Of a DNA stretch of 64,000 nucleotides, positions 23,196-33,759 are shown piece by piece. Position 1 is the stretch's first letter. Every line of letters begins with the position of its first letter. The stretch is from assembly GCF_012489685.1 (NCBI RefSeq), contig NC_080041.1, positions 24,231,780 to 24,295,779 on the forward strand. The letters run 5' to 3'. A program made the translations under genes and the position numbers. The stretch is from Lotus japonicus. Taxonomy: Eukaryota; Streptophyta; Magnoliopsida; Fabales; Fabaceae. The notes below the pieces were generated by a model, which was not told where the DNA came from, ran no database searches, and saw only the letters and a list, made by a program, of their open reading frames with translations.

Positions 23196-23217
23196 ACTAT
23201 TTTAAGGGGGGTGGTAT
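23196..23217 (+). promoter_or_regulatory. gypsy E polypurine tract
   Basis: A purine-rich TTTTAAGGGGGGTGG run immediately before the 3' LTR, for plus-strand priming. Confidence 0.7.
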
Positions 23218-25917
23218 TGTAAGGCCCTAAGTTCAATTGGGAACAATTTTATGAAAGTTTGAATAAAATTGGAGTTTTAGCTAATGTTTGATAACTGGCA
23301 GATTAGAACTGTCAACTTGTGCGAATTTTTAGAGGGTCTTACCGACTTCATTTGGGAAACCTTCCTTCATGAGGGTTGTAGCCCTTTAAGTCTAGAAAAT
23401 TCTCGAAGTGGAATCAGATCATTCCGACCTCTGTAGCTCGAGATATTTGCATTCTAGTGATTGTCGTCAGGCTGTACAGTACCAGCGAACTAATTGAGGT
23501 GTTTTTATTTTAATTCCGATTTTGCTTCTGTTTTTACATAAAAGGACTTGGTTTTTAATTGAGTTTAGACCAGATTAAGAGCTAAATTGATGGGTCAAGG
23601 GTTTGGGCATGGTTCGGGCTTGAAAAGAAAATTGAAACCCTAGCCCACTAGGTTGTGTGTGTTGCGGGTTCAAGAGGGGTAAAGGGGGGGAAACTAGTTT
23701 CTTTTCCATTCAGTTCTGAAACAGAAACCCTTGCACTCCTTACGTAAAGAAAACAGAAGAGAAAAGAGTGAGAGAACCACCCCTTGCACCCTTAGCCGCC
23801 GCCGACCAAGCCACCACCGCCACCTTGTGCGCGCGCGAGAGAGAGAGAGGGAGACCTGCGAGAGAGAGAGCTCGAGTAGGAGGGAAGAGAGGGACGTGGT
23901 CAGCAAGCAACTGAGCTCTGAACCTGCATCTTTTCTCTTTTTCAGACCAAGAACCCAAGGTAAGGGCTGGTCCTAGGAATGGGTAGGTTCTTTAGGGAGT
24001 ATGCCATGAATTGCCATGAGAAACAACTTGAGTTTGTACTGTTTTTGCATGATATCTTGTACATGCTTGCTTGCTGGAATTTTTCTCTTGAACAGCCTTG
24101 AATATGATCCCCAACGTGGTTTATGATCTGAGTCTATGATTCTATGCGAGTTGCCATGGTATTTGTTAAGTTTTGTGCTGTTTTACACTTGTTATAACAT
24201 GATCCTTGTTAAATGTTTGGTTCTGAAATTTTGAGTGGATATTTGGGTTGTTGGGGCTGTACCATGATTGCCATGATCAAGGGGGAAGGAAGGAAAATTA
24301 TTTTGAAAACCATAGAGCCATGGGAGGGTTCGGCCGAACCCTAATTCTTGGGGGTTCGGTGGATTTTCCTTCCGTCTTGATGATGTGAGTCGCATGGTAC
24401 CTTGCCGATGAACTTGCCATGATATGCTATGCTTGAGTGAATGATTATGCGTTGATGGTTATGCGTTCCTTAGCAAACTATATTGTTTATTGAATAAGTG
24501 TTCAAGGGTCGCTCATCCAGCTGTAATTCCCTTGGGCGCTTGGATTGTTGTTTTATTTCTGCGACATGAAATTAAGACTCTAGGTTTGACTTTACAGCCT
24601 TAAGAACAAAGAGAAAGAGAATTAATAATGTTGTAACTCATTTGCAAGTGAAATTAATTAGCGGACATAGGTCAGGTAGACTATGGTCCATGAGAACGAT
24701 GGGCTTGCACGCGAGGGAGTTATTTGGGTTGACTGCGGTCTCCCGTGAACCTTGTGGGCCGGTGTGGCTTCACGTGATTTGGTTGATTGCGGTCACCGTG
24801 AACTTTTGTGGATCATTCCGGCTCCACGTGAATTGGTTGACTGCGGTCACCGTGATAACCGTGCCTCTACGAAAGCACGAAGATGGCCATGGAAGTTTTG
24901 GTGGGTTGTGTGAAGTGAGGTTCCGTTCGATGATCTACTAACTATAGGAACCCTAATGTGAAAGGATTAATTATTTAATTTGGAAGTTGAAACATTATAT
25001 TTATCTTGCTATGTGTTTTTCTTTTAGACTTGACCCTGCTTTTTGTGTTATGTGTTATTTGGGGGGGGGGGGGTAGATGACGTCCACGACGACGATGCAC
25101 GTCCATCACTGGACACTGAGACTTGATAGTCAGCTTGACGATCGGGCCTGGAGAGCCGACTCCTCCGGGACTCGAAAAGTCTATGTCGGGGATGTGAGCT
25201 TCATGGGGATGGACAGGGACGGAAACTTGGTGGAGGTCCGAACGATTGAAGGGGGAGTCATTGATATGCCTTATCCGCCTGCTAGATTCCACCAACTTGA
25301 GAACGAGGGATTCGGGGAGTCGCCAGCTGAGTTCGTGCCCTGTGACGAGTCTGATGCTTCAAGTTACGGGACCACGTCGATATGGTGGAGGCGCACGGTG
25401 GATACACAACAACTTGGTTGGACCAACACCAAGAAAGAGAAGACAGGCTGTTGAGGACGAGAAACCAAAGGACGACCCTGCAGAGCGACCGGGACAGTGA
25501 TGGCATGACTGGGGGACCCTATGAGAGCGAGCATTCATTTTAGAACCTTACTTTAATTTTTGTTAAGCTTTATGGAAACTTTGATTATTTGATGTACACA
25601 GTTTACTTTCACCGTGGTTTTTCCACACTTGGGTGTGGACACGGCATTTCTTTTATTTACAGTTGGTTTTATGACAGTGATAGATTATGTTCGAATCCGT
25701 TCATGAATTTAATTCAAACCGTTTTTCATTAATCCGCTGTTTCTGGTTAAAGTTGTAAATCGGAGGAACATTAATGAGGTTTCTAAAACGTGGTATTCAA
25801 GAGTTTTCTAAAGAGAAAATGATCTTTTATCACCTAATCAAGATAAGTAATGAAATCGGCGAAAATTAATTGTGAAGGTTGGTTACTGTGTGACACTCGA
25901 GAAATCGGGGCGTTACA
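23218..25917 (+). repeat. gypsy E 3' LTR
   Basis: 2700 bp, near-identical to 15739-18442. The predicted intron is 23960-25027 and the G-run has 13 G. The LTR ORF here has a one-base insertion (see 25077-25500). Confidence 0.95.
25077..25500 (+). pseudogene. LTR-encoded ORF, frameshifted copy
   Basis: Third copy of the LTR ORF. It matches 17603-18025 closely until codon 92, where an extra A (cttcAagttacgg) shifts the frame; the wrong frame stops at 25454, while the correct C-terminus (RRYGGGARWIHNNL, PRKRRQ) is readable in another frame to 25500. The insertion is absent from the 5' LTR, so it arose after this element inserted. Confidence 0.6.
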
Positions 25918-26448
25918 TCATCTGCTACAAGTCAAGAGAATTATCAAGTACATCAATGGGACAAGTGACTATGGTATTCTCTATACTCATGATACAAATT
26001 CCTCTTTAGTTGGATTCTGTGATGCAGATTGGGCAGGTAGTGCAGATGATAGAAAGAGCACATCTGGTGGTTGTTTCTTCTTAGGGAATAATTTGATTTC
26101 ATGGTTTAGCAAGAAAAAGCAGAGTATATTGCAGCAGGAAGTAGTTGTACTCAACTCATGTGGATGAAGCAAATGCTGAAGGAGTATGATGTGGAACGGG
26201 ATGTCATGACATTGTACTGCGACAATCTCAGTGCAATCAATATTTCCAAGAATCCCATACAGCATAGCAGGACCAAGCATATTGATATTAGACATCATTT
26301 TATTAGAGACTTGGTGGAGGATAAAATTGTCAATTTGGAGCTTGTTACAGCTGACAAACAATTGGCTGATATTTTCACAAAACCCCTTGATGCAATCATC
26401 TTTGAAAAATTAAGAGGAAATCTAGGGATTTACCTTTTTGAGGCATAG
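25918..26448 (+). pseudogene. copia B RNase H
   Basis: Continues copia B pol after the gypsy: KRIIKYINGTSDYGILY, GFCDADWAGSADDRKSTSGG, then a small deletion with frameshift near 26120 and MWMKQMLKEYDV, YCDNLSAINISKNP, RTKHIDIRHHFIRD, ADIFTKPLD, ending at TAG 26446-26448. The catalytic DAD is present, but the domain is split. Confidence 0.9.
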
Positions 26449-26685
26449 CAATTAGCGTGCCACATTGTGTTAACGACTAGTTTATTCTTGATCATCATTA
26501 ACTGCCGTTGTGACATCAGCAGAGAGAAGGTTACTTTATGGTTCACTCATCCTATAACTACCTCCAACAGGCAAATTGTGTTTCCTCAACCGCTTGTGCA
26601 TCTATCTTCTTCTAGTCTCATTGTCTCTAATTTTCAATTCTTCTTCATCATTCTGTGCTCTGTTTGTTTTTGCTCTCATTTCATC

Positions 26686-28531
26686 ATGTCTCAAAGTTCA
26701 GGAAAGAATGATTCTGTTAAGGCAAGGATTGAAAGAACTGCTAAAGGAGTTAAATGCATGGGTTTGAAGAGTGGTTCTTCTCAACCATCTTCTGTGTCAA
26801 AGAAAGCTCCTGGAAAGACGAAGACAAGAAACCCAGCAAGAAAGACCTACATGTCCAAGGTTCAGAACAAAGAACCCACCAATGTCCCTCTCTATGAGGA
26901 TGTTACTGATGAAGATTCTCCTGTGAAATCGCCTCCTGATGTTGTGCCCGATGTTGAGACATATGTGTCTCAGGAAATTTCTGATCAAGAAAATCCTGGA
27001 AAGGATTCCACTTCTCTTGAAGATTCAAGCAATGCAACCCATCCTGATGTCTCTGTGTTGCCTTCTTCAAAGGATGCTGATCCAAAGAATGGCAATTCTG
27101 AGGATACCAATTCTACAGAGCCAACCCAGGCTCCAGCCCCTGTTCAGGACATCTCTGATGATGATTCTGATGATGTTCCCCTGGCTAAGTCCATTCCTGA
27201 TAGCGTTGCTGCCAGAATGAAAAGAAAAAGAAGGGTCTCTACTCCTGAAGTCACTCCTACTCCACCAAAGAGATCCAAATCCTCTCCTGTGACTTACAAG
27301 TCTAGACAAGCGACTGTGAAAGGTAAGGGAAAGCAAAAGGTTGTTAAGACTCCAAGTGAGAAAAAGAAAAGTAAGGTTCCAGTTGATGTTGAAGACTCTG
27401 AGTCAGATGCTGAAGCCGATGTCCAGGACATTCGACCTTCTGAGAAAAAGAAATATTCTGGTAAGCGTATTCCTCAAAATGTTCCTGCTGTTCCCATTGA
27501 TAGGGTATCTTTTCACTTATAAGAGAGTGTTCAGAAGTGGAAGTTTGTGTGCAAGAGAAGAATGACCAAGGAAAGGGAAGTTGGTCCTGATGTTCTTGAG
27601 TGTAAGGATGTTATTGTTCTTATTGAGAAAGCAGGTATGATGAAGACTATTGAGAATGTTGGAAGATGCTATGAGAAGCTTGTGAGAGAGTTCTTGGTGA
27701 ATCTCTTTGTGGATGTTGGACTTCCTGAGAGTGATGAATTCAGGAAAGTCTATGTGAGGGCTGAATGTGTTGTGTTCTCACCTGATGTGATCAATCAAGC
27801 ACTTGGAAGAAGTGCTATTGAATTTTGCTGGTGAAGAAGTGTCCATGGATGATGTTGCCAAGGAACTTACTGCTGGACATGTGAAGAAGTGGCCCAGCAA
27901 GAGATTGTTGTCCACTGGAAATCTCAGTGTGAAGTATGTAATCCTTAACAAGATTGGTGTTGTGAATTGGGTTCCTACTCAGCTTACCTCTGGTGTTTCT
28001 GCAACCCTTGCCAAATTGATCTATAGGATTGGCAAGTCTATTGCATTTGATTTTGGTGCTTTTGTTTTTTAGCAGACATTGAAGCATGCTGATACTTGTG
28101 CTGTGAAGCTGTCTGTTTCATTTCCCTCACTTCTTACTGAGATCATTCTCAAGCAGCATCCTCAGATTCTCAGGGCTGATGAAGTGGCTATGTCTCGTGG
28201 AGTTCCAATCACCTTGGATCAATGCTTGTTTATGGAGCCACATGTCCTAGACATTGCTATGCCAACCAACAGGACATCTGCCCCTCCTGTGACTGAATCT
28301 GGCACTCAGACCATCATTGCTGAATTACAGGAAGTCTCCAAGGCTTTGCGGGAGACAATTAGGGTGAGCACTGCCAGGAAGCTAAAGGTTGATGATTTGC
28401 TTCTCAAGCTACAAGAAGAAGAACGCCAAGGAGGTGAGCAAAGTGCTGCTGTTGCTCATGATGGGAGCAATGCAGAGGAGGAAGTGTCTGATGAGAGTGT
28501 AGAGGAAAGTGCAGAAGAGTCTGGAGAGTAA
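26686..28531 (+). pseudogene. copia B third ORF (envelope-position, putative plant transposon protein)
   Basis: The start is taken at MSQSSGKNDS (26686), although the frame is open from 26467. The N-terminal ~270 residues are low-complexity Lys/Ser/Pro/Glu with acidic and basic patches and repeated KKKRK-like clusters. A globular part follows after an in-frame TAA at 27520 (KWKFVCKRRMTKEREVGPDV, VREFLVNLFVDVGLPESDEF, YVRAECVVFSPDVINQALG), resembling the 'putative plant transposon protein' domain annotated in legume env-like ORFs. A frameshift near 27830 and a TAG at 28070-28072 follow, then an acidic C-terminus ending at 28531. I see no convincing signal peptide or transmembrane segment after the chosen start. 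Domain name is from memory of family style, not a search. Confidence 0.65.
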
Positions 28532-29021
28532 TCCAGTTCTGAATACTAGATTGTTATGTTCTTTTGCTACTTTCTTTTGTTTTTGGCTGTATTTGTGCCT
28601 CTTTGCCAAATTTTTGCTAAAAAAGGGGAGTAGTTTGAAGTTTGAAGATTCTTTATGCTATGGTTTGTAATAATTTGTGTTGCTACTGAGAAGACCTATG
28701 TTGCTACTGTGAAGACTATGTGTTTTGCTGTGAAGACTATGTGTTTTGCTACTGTTAGCTTTGGTCTGTTTAATTTGAAGACAAGTTCAGGACAATGGCT
28801 ATGTTTTGTTTCAAGTTGCTTCTTCGGGTTTTATGTGGATAGCTTATGTGCAAGTAGCTTCTGATAGTACTTATGTTTGTGTGTTTTTGCTGCTAAGTGT
28901 TTTGTCTCAACTATGCTAGTTGTTGGTATGGATGCATCATTTGAGGGGGCTCTGCTTAAGGGGGAGAATTGATTCTCTATTTTTATCCTCTCTGGTTTGT
29001 GTGTTGTTTTAGACAAAATTT
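28532..29021 (+). other. copia B 3' spacer, non-coding
   Basis: About 490 bp between the third ORF and the polypurine tract. It contains short imperfect direct repeats around 28680-28755 (gctactgtgaagac-like and gaagactatgtgttttgct). No gene is supported. Confidence 0.6.
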
Positions 29022-29036
29022 GACAAAGGGGGAGAT
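29022..29036 (+). promoter_or_regulatory. copia B polypurine tract
   Basis: Reads gacaaagggggagat and ends at the base before the 3' LTR TG. Another purine stretch, aagggggagaa, lies at about 28959. Confidence 0.8.
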
Positions 29037-29876
29037 TGTTGGTACATGTTATCTTGCATTTTGTCAAAACAGCCGATTGTCAAAGCAGATGTTGTGGCAT
29101 TTGATTCTGTGAAGCTAGGGCATCAGTCCTCAACTTGAGTTTCTGTTGTGGGCCCTTTGAAGATATGTTTTTCCGTGTTACTTGAAGAACAAGTAGCTAT
29201 TTCATAAGGGTTTTATTTATGGGTTGTTATTTGTTGAAACAATCTTTGTTGAAAGATTGGTTTCTATCTTTACTTGTGCAATAAGTAACAAGATCTATCA
29301 AGATTGCGTTTTGAATTGTTGTTGCTGCAATATGTTACTTCAGCCCATGCTAACCCTAGAGCCCATGCCACCGCTTCTGAAGTCTATAAAAGGATGAAGA
29401 CCTAAAACTTGAAGATTATCGAAGCTATAAAGAGAGAGATCAAGTGTTTTAGGATTTGTGAATCCTCTTTGCTCACTGATTCTATAAAGCAAAGAAGGGT
29501 TCTGTGTGTTTGATTGCTTTCAAACTCTGATTGTTGATTGTGTTCACCAATCACTGTGGCAGTTATTGAGAGAAAGTGAGAGGGGCTCTCATACTTAGGT
29601 TGAGATTCTAAGTAGAAATACACTGGGTAGATTAGGAAGTGAACTATGAACTGTTGTGTTCATGAGTGTCTGTAATTCCTGAATCTTGAGATAGTGGATT
29701 TCCTTTCTTTGGGTGCAAACCCTCCAGACGTAGGTGAAAGTTTTTCACTGAACTGGGTTAACAATTCCCGTGTTTTGTTGTTTCTGTTTTAAGTTCTGTT
29801 TTATTGTCTAGCGATTGTCGAACCTATTGTCCCAGCATCGTGCAGGACATTCGTACTACAGGGAACCTGAATTACA
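29037..29876 (+). repeat. copia B 3' LTR
   Basis: 840 bp, TGTTGGTACATG...ATTACA, followed by TSD agtat (29877-29881). Confidence 0.92.
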
Positions 29877-30046
29877 AGTATGAAGGTTTTTTTATTGAAA
29901 AAAGAGATATGTCGAAGTAGTAATAAGGAAAAAGGAAAATAAAAATACAATTCAGAAAATAACATGCTTTGGGTTCTTGTTCAACTAGTCAATTCAAGCA
30001 TATCATTCTAAGCACATGAACTCATGAATTTCTCCTTGATGTTATA
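29877..30046. repeat. unidentified repeat, right half
   Basis: Continuation of 8267-8362 across the copia B insertion. AT-rich and without coding signal, it ends where a minus-strand gypsy LTR fragment begins. Confidence 0.4.
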
Positions 30047-30744
30047 TGTAACGCCCCAATTTCTCGAGTGTTACACAATTACCAAACATTATAGATTTCG
30101 CAAGGAATTTTCGTCGGTTAATTAATTAATCTTGAATTAATAACAAGAGACCAATTTTACGAAATTCTTGAAACTTAACCATTTTAAACTCACGGAAATA
30201 ATTAATAACGCAAAACTTCTGAATTAAATAATCATCTGGAAGAGTATGAAACATGTGTCTGAAAAAAGCACGGTAAACTTACATCAAATTTAAATATTTG
30301 AAACGAAAGCAAAAGAAATAGTTCAATGCCCAAACTCGGTGCTCTCAAACCCAAAAGAAAGTGAATGACTCCCACCCAACCCTACTCCTTAGCCTCTTCC
30401 TCTGCCTCTTCTTCTTCCGTAGAGTAGTCGTCATCTGGCAATGGCTCATTGGTGAACTCCCTCAGCTTATGATTCCTCAGACCTCGATAGAGTTGGCCCT
30501 TCTCCTGAAAGTACTGATCAACTGCCAGTCGAAAGAAGCTCTAGGCCTTCACCTCATCTTCATCTGGGTCCTTCGTGTTCCAGGGCTCTCCTTGTAGTGG
30601 TGGAAGTTCCTCCTCCTTCACCACGTTCTTCGGTAAGCCCTTGGGTTCCACTAGAGGTCCACTCGTCTCTGTCGATGTCTCTTCAGATGGATCTGACTCC
30701 AACTGCGACTCCTGGTTAGAGGATTGTTCTGACTCAACAGTAGG
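30047..30744 (-). repeat. gypsy LTR fragment (same superfamily as 51088 LTRs)
   Basis: Starts TGTAACGCCCCAATTTCTCG on the plus strand, i.e. the 3' end of a minus-oriented LTR related to those at 51088 and 56932, including the conserved TTAATTAATTAATCTT segment. Similarity to those LTRs fades after about 30460; the remaining part encodes an acidic ORF. The other LTR end was not found. Confidence 0.75.
30382..30744 (-). pseudogene. acidic LTR ORF remnant
   Basis: On the minus strand one frame encodes VESEQSSNQESQLESDPSEE, a Pro/Glu-rich stretch, an in-frame TAG, then FFRLAVDQYFQEKGQLYRG, REFTNEPLPDDDYSTEEEEA and the stop at 30382. The DDDYS-x-x-EEE block is also found in the LTRs at about 51420-51480 and 57270-57330. 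It seems a second type of LTR-borne protein, unrelated by eye to the 4096 type. Confidence 0.45.
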
Positions 30745-30964
30745 TGTCTAGAAACGAAAGGGCGCGAATGGTAGTTGAAACTAACATAAGCATAGAGAGG
30801 AGAAGCAAGTAAAGAGAGAAGAGAGCAAAATAAGAGAGAATAGTGCGAATGAGGAGAGTAGCTACTTGATGTAGCCTCCTTTATTTATAGAGTTAGGTTA
30901 ACATAGAGAGACAAAATACATGGGCTTGGCCCATTGACCCATGATGGTCATTCTATTTACAACA
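30745..30964 (-). repeat. possible short LTR or promoter block
   Basis: TGTCTAGAAAC...TTTACAACA (220 bp). On the minus strand it has a TATA-like CTCTATAAATAAAGG at about 30890 and a pyrimidine-rich leader. TG...CA ends suggest a TRIM-size LTR, but no TSD is seen and a partner was not found. Confidence 0.3.
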
Positions 30965-31179
30965 ATTCTTACTTAAGTGGAATTAAAAAAAATTAATGAT
31001 ACCATTTTTTTTTCTTTTAAATGAATGTATAACCATCATTTACATATTTTTTAATCATTAATATATAACCATATTTATAAAATATTAATTTTATTCATTA
31101 ATTTTAAATTATATTTGTATAATAAATATAGGATGTTTTACTCGGTAAATTCAATTTTACCTATTTCTATACTATATTT
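30965..31179. other. AT-rich sequence, no feature
   Basis: Very AT-rich with no coding or RNA signal seen. It is the target flank of the LINE (TSD at 31180). Confidence 0.6.
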
Positions 31180-31599
31180 ATATATTAGAATATTAGCACA
31201 CAAAGAGATGAGAGAGAGAGGGAGTAGAGAGAGAAGCTTTGTATGGGAGCCCTAGTCACGGTGGCTCCGATCACAGCAACGACAGTCGAATTGGGGGAAT
31301 GGACAATGGCATTCCTAGCGGCCAGATCTAGAATGGCAGCGACTGGGGCATGCTTCGACAGGCCATATCCGCAACGCACATCATGGGAGGTATAGGTTCC
31401 CAACAAGTTTCCAGCGACCAACATGGCCATGGCGTCGGACGAGGGAGGCTGGAAGCTCTCAACGTGAGCGGTGGTCACAGCCAGGTTATGTTCGCCGTGA
31501 TCAACGGAGACAATAAGGCACACCAAAGGTCCTGGAACAGGAAAACAATAAACGTCAGCAGGTATCTCAGGATCAACAGAATTTGAAATCACAGGGGAT

Positions 31600-32476
31600 G
31601 TCATTCTCGGTTTATGTTGATGGCTTGAGTGATAGGATCACCTTGTTAAAACTAAAATCAATTTTTGGAAAGGCAGGGAGAGTGAGAGATGTCTTTATTC
31701 AATTCAAGAAAAAAATCCAGCGACGTTTACGCTACGGATTCGCTTGATTTCAGAATGGGATGATGAGGCATGGCAAGCCATTCAAATGTTCAATGGGCTG
31801 CGGCCGGAGGGAAATTATCATGTCGTGAAACAGGAAAACATTAAACAAGCCACCACAAAGGAGAAGAGGGGAACACCGGAGAGAAAACCTGTACAAACTC
31901 CGGTACGTGGAAAAATATGGCGGCCAAAGATCCAGCATATTCCTACATGTCCCGACAAAAAAGAGATGCCAACAAAGGAAGAGCCTCGTGGTCATATATA
32001 TGAGGATGCACGCCAGTCAGGAATAGAACATTTGAGCTTCTCAACGACTGATTTGGATCATCTTTTGTACCAACGATGTGCTCAGGCTCGTACTCTTGAA
32101 GTTAAGCCAGTTGATGTGATTCAGGATGAGCTTGCCCGGATCGGCATGTATAATTTTCGGTTCATCCCAATTGGGGCAGATGAGGTTCTGTTGGAGTTTG
32201 AGAGTAAAGAAGAGATGGAGGATACTTTAGCAGAATGTAGCTTTTTTCTAGAACAGAAGTTAACGAAGTTGACTCCATGTACACCGCTTACCTTTGGGGT
32301 TGCACAATTGGTGTGGATTCGTCTATGGGAGGTTCCAATGGGTTTATGGTCGTACTCTTTCATTACATCCGTTTGAAATAGACTTGGGAGATATGTGAAC
32401 CTGGATGTTGCAACCAAACAACGTCATCGGGCAGATTTTGCTCGCATACTTGTCTGTATGCATCATCCGCTTCTCT
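31600..32476 (+). pseudogene. LINE ORF1: RRM and DUF4283-like region
   Basis: Around 31604-31745 one frame reads SFSVYVDGLSDRITLLKLK and FGKAGRVRDVFIQFKKK, the RNP2 and loop of an RNA-recognition motif; the frame then shifts, with EAWQAIQMFNG (the RRM end) in the frame of 31744. That frame continues through a linker to LSFSTTDLDHLLYQRC, VDVIQDELARIGMYNFRF and LTPCTPLTFGVAQLVWIRLW, a DUF4283-type fold, until a TGA at 32374. Related sequence continues to about 32476. It would bind LINE RNA in the particle. Confidence 0.75.
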
Positions 32477-32859
32477 AGTGTTTTACTATGTCAGTAGATA
32501 TGGAGGGCATAACATGTGTGATTCTGGTAGAGAAAGATGAGTCTGAAGAAAGATGGAAACCATGCCATCAACGCCGGTGAAGATATAAAACTCTGAGGAT
32601 GCTACTGACTTCGGTGAGGATTCGGAAAATAACGACGACATCAACGTTGAGGATGAAGGTGAACCAGATCATATTTTTGACAAAGTCTATGACGTTGTTG
32701 TTGAGGTAGACTCATGAGAAGAGGATGAAGTCTTTCGGAATGAAAAATTAGAAGGGTTTCAAACTATGGCGGAGGTGGCAGATTCTCAATAGGTAACAGA
32801 CTCAACCGACGATCTAGGGGCTGACCTCCTCGATACAGGGCGCGAGCAACACCTAGGTC

Positions 32860-33758
32860 AGGTCGAGCATGTCTCACCAGCGGCGACGGAAAGCCATGAA
32901 CGGCTGGAAGCAGACCAGATGGGTGATCGGAATTTTTTTTCAAATCCTACCATCATCAATGGAGCCATCAGCGCAGGAGCGGATTTCATGGAACAGTTAC
33001 ACGTTTTGGAGGAAACGGGGTATACGGTGGAGGAAATTGAGGCTTGGAAGAGAAATATAAAAGCTGGAGATATAAAGATAATTCAAAATCATATATTCCC
33101 TTTTGATTTTAAATATCTTGATTTTATTTCAAATAATCAGTTTTCTGTTACAGAATATTCATTTAACACTCAGGATATGACTCAAAAATATAGATGGCCA
33201 CTTTACTCAACTTACTGGGACCGGTTTCAAGTTCAACAATTGATAAGGCAGTGTTTGCCTCAGGATTCTCACAAAAATAACGACTGTTTGAGGTCTCCAG
33301 CTTATTTGTCGTCATCCTACACCTCTGCGTTTCACGTACACGGTTCTGAATCCCTTGGAAACTACGTCCGGACTTCGCCACATCAAATAGTGAGGCAAAA
33401 CGTTCCCGGCATCGCCCTTCTACCTCAACTGTGCGTTCCCCAAGTGCCACTGACGCCTCTGAAAGGGCTTGATCTTATGCCGTCTGATCCAATAACTCCA
33501 ACGCCCCACAATTCCCCAAACACAAACTCATCCAAGAAAAGCTCACAGCGAGGACGGCCGAAGGGCAGCAAAAACAAACCCATAGCTTTTCCAGATGATT
33601 ATTTAGAGCCAGTGACAGGAGAAGATGGCGTAACAAATCGCGCTCAACGAGTTTGGTTGATTGGACAGCAGCTTGGTTTAAAACCACACGGTTCTGAAGC
33701 ACTAATTTTAAGAGGTTTGGAAGCTCAAATTCGCGACAACCACCCTCATCTTAATTGA
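32860..33758 (+). pseudogene. LINE ORF1 C-terminal part with AT-hook-like motif
   Basis: A 279-codon frame from 32919 ends at 33758, one base before the ORF2 start codon. It is hydrophilic, Ser/Pro-rich, and contains QRGRPKGSKNKPIAF, an AT-hook-like RGRPKGSK motif, near residue 210. No further domain is recognised. Stops upstream near 32790-32850 separate it from the RRM part. Confidence 0.6.
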
Positions 33759-33759
33759 T

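Larger units (their letters stand above)
15739..25917 (+). mobile_element. Ty3/gypsy chromovirus E (Tekay/Del-like), nearly complete
   Basis: 10.2 kb between perfect 5-bp duplications tcatc (15734-15738 and 25918-25922). LTRs are about 2.7 kb, followed by a PBS, gag-pro-RT-RNase H-integrase and a chromodomain-like tail, a polypurine tract and the 3' LTR. The two LTRs differ at few positions by eye, so it is the youngest large insertion here, in agreement with lying inside copia B. Two lesions are visible in pol: an in-frame TAG at 21803 and a frameshift near 22870. The lineage is inferred from LTR length and the integrase tail. Confidence 0.95.
8363..29876 (+). mobile_element. Ty1/copia element B, LTR to LTR, with nested insertions
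   Basis: The two LTRs (8363-9199 and 29037-29876) are flanked by the perfect 5-bp duplication agtat (8358-8362 and 29877-29881). After subtracting the nested solo LTR (13345-15518) and gypsy E (15739-25917) the element is about 9.1 kb. The order is LTR, PBS, gag, protease, integrase, RT, RNase H, a third ORF, polypurine tract, LTR, i.e. copia order with an extra 3' ORF as in SIRE-type elements. All coding parts carry stops or frameshifts, so it is defective. The LTRs differ at roughly 3% of positions by eye. Confidence 0.93.

Noticed and set aside
26467..26685. Upstream hydrophobic N-terminus for the copia B third ORF (signal-peptide-like)
   Set aside because: Frame is open, but this stretch is T-rich leader sequence and MSQSSGKN is a better start; a true signal peptide cannot be supported.
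28655..28864. Cys/Phe-rich small ORF after the copia B third ORF
   Set aside because: Composed of short direct repeats in the 3' spacer; no start context or homology.
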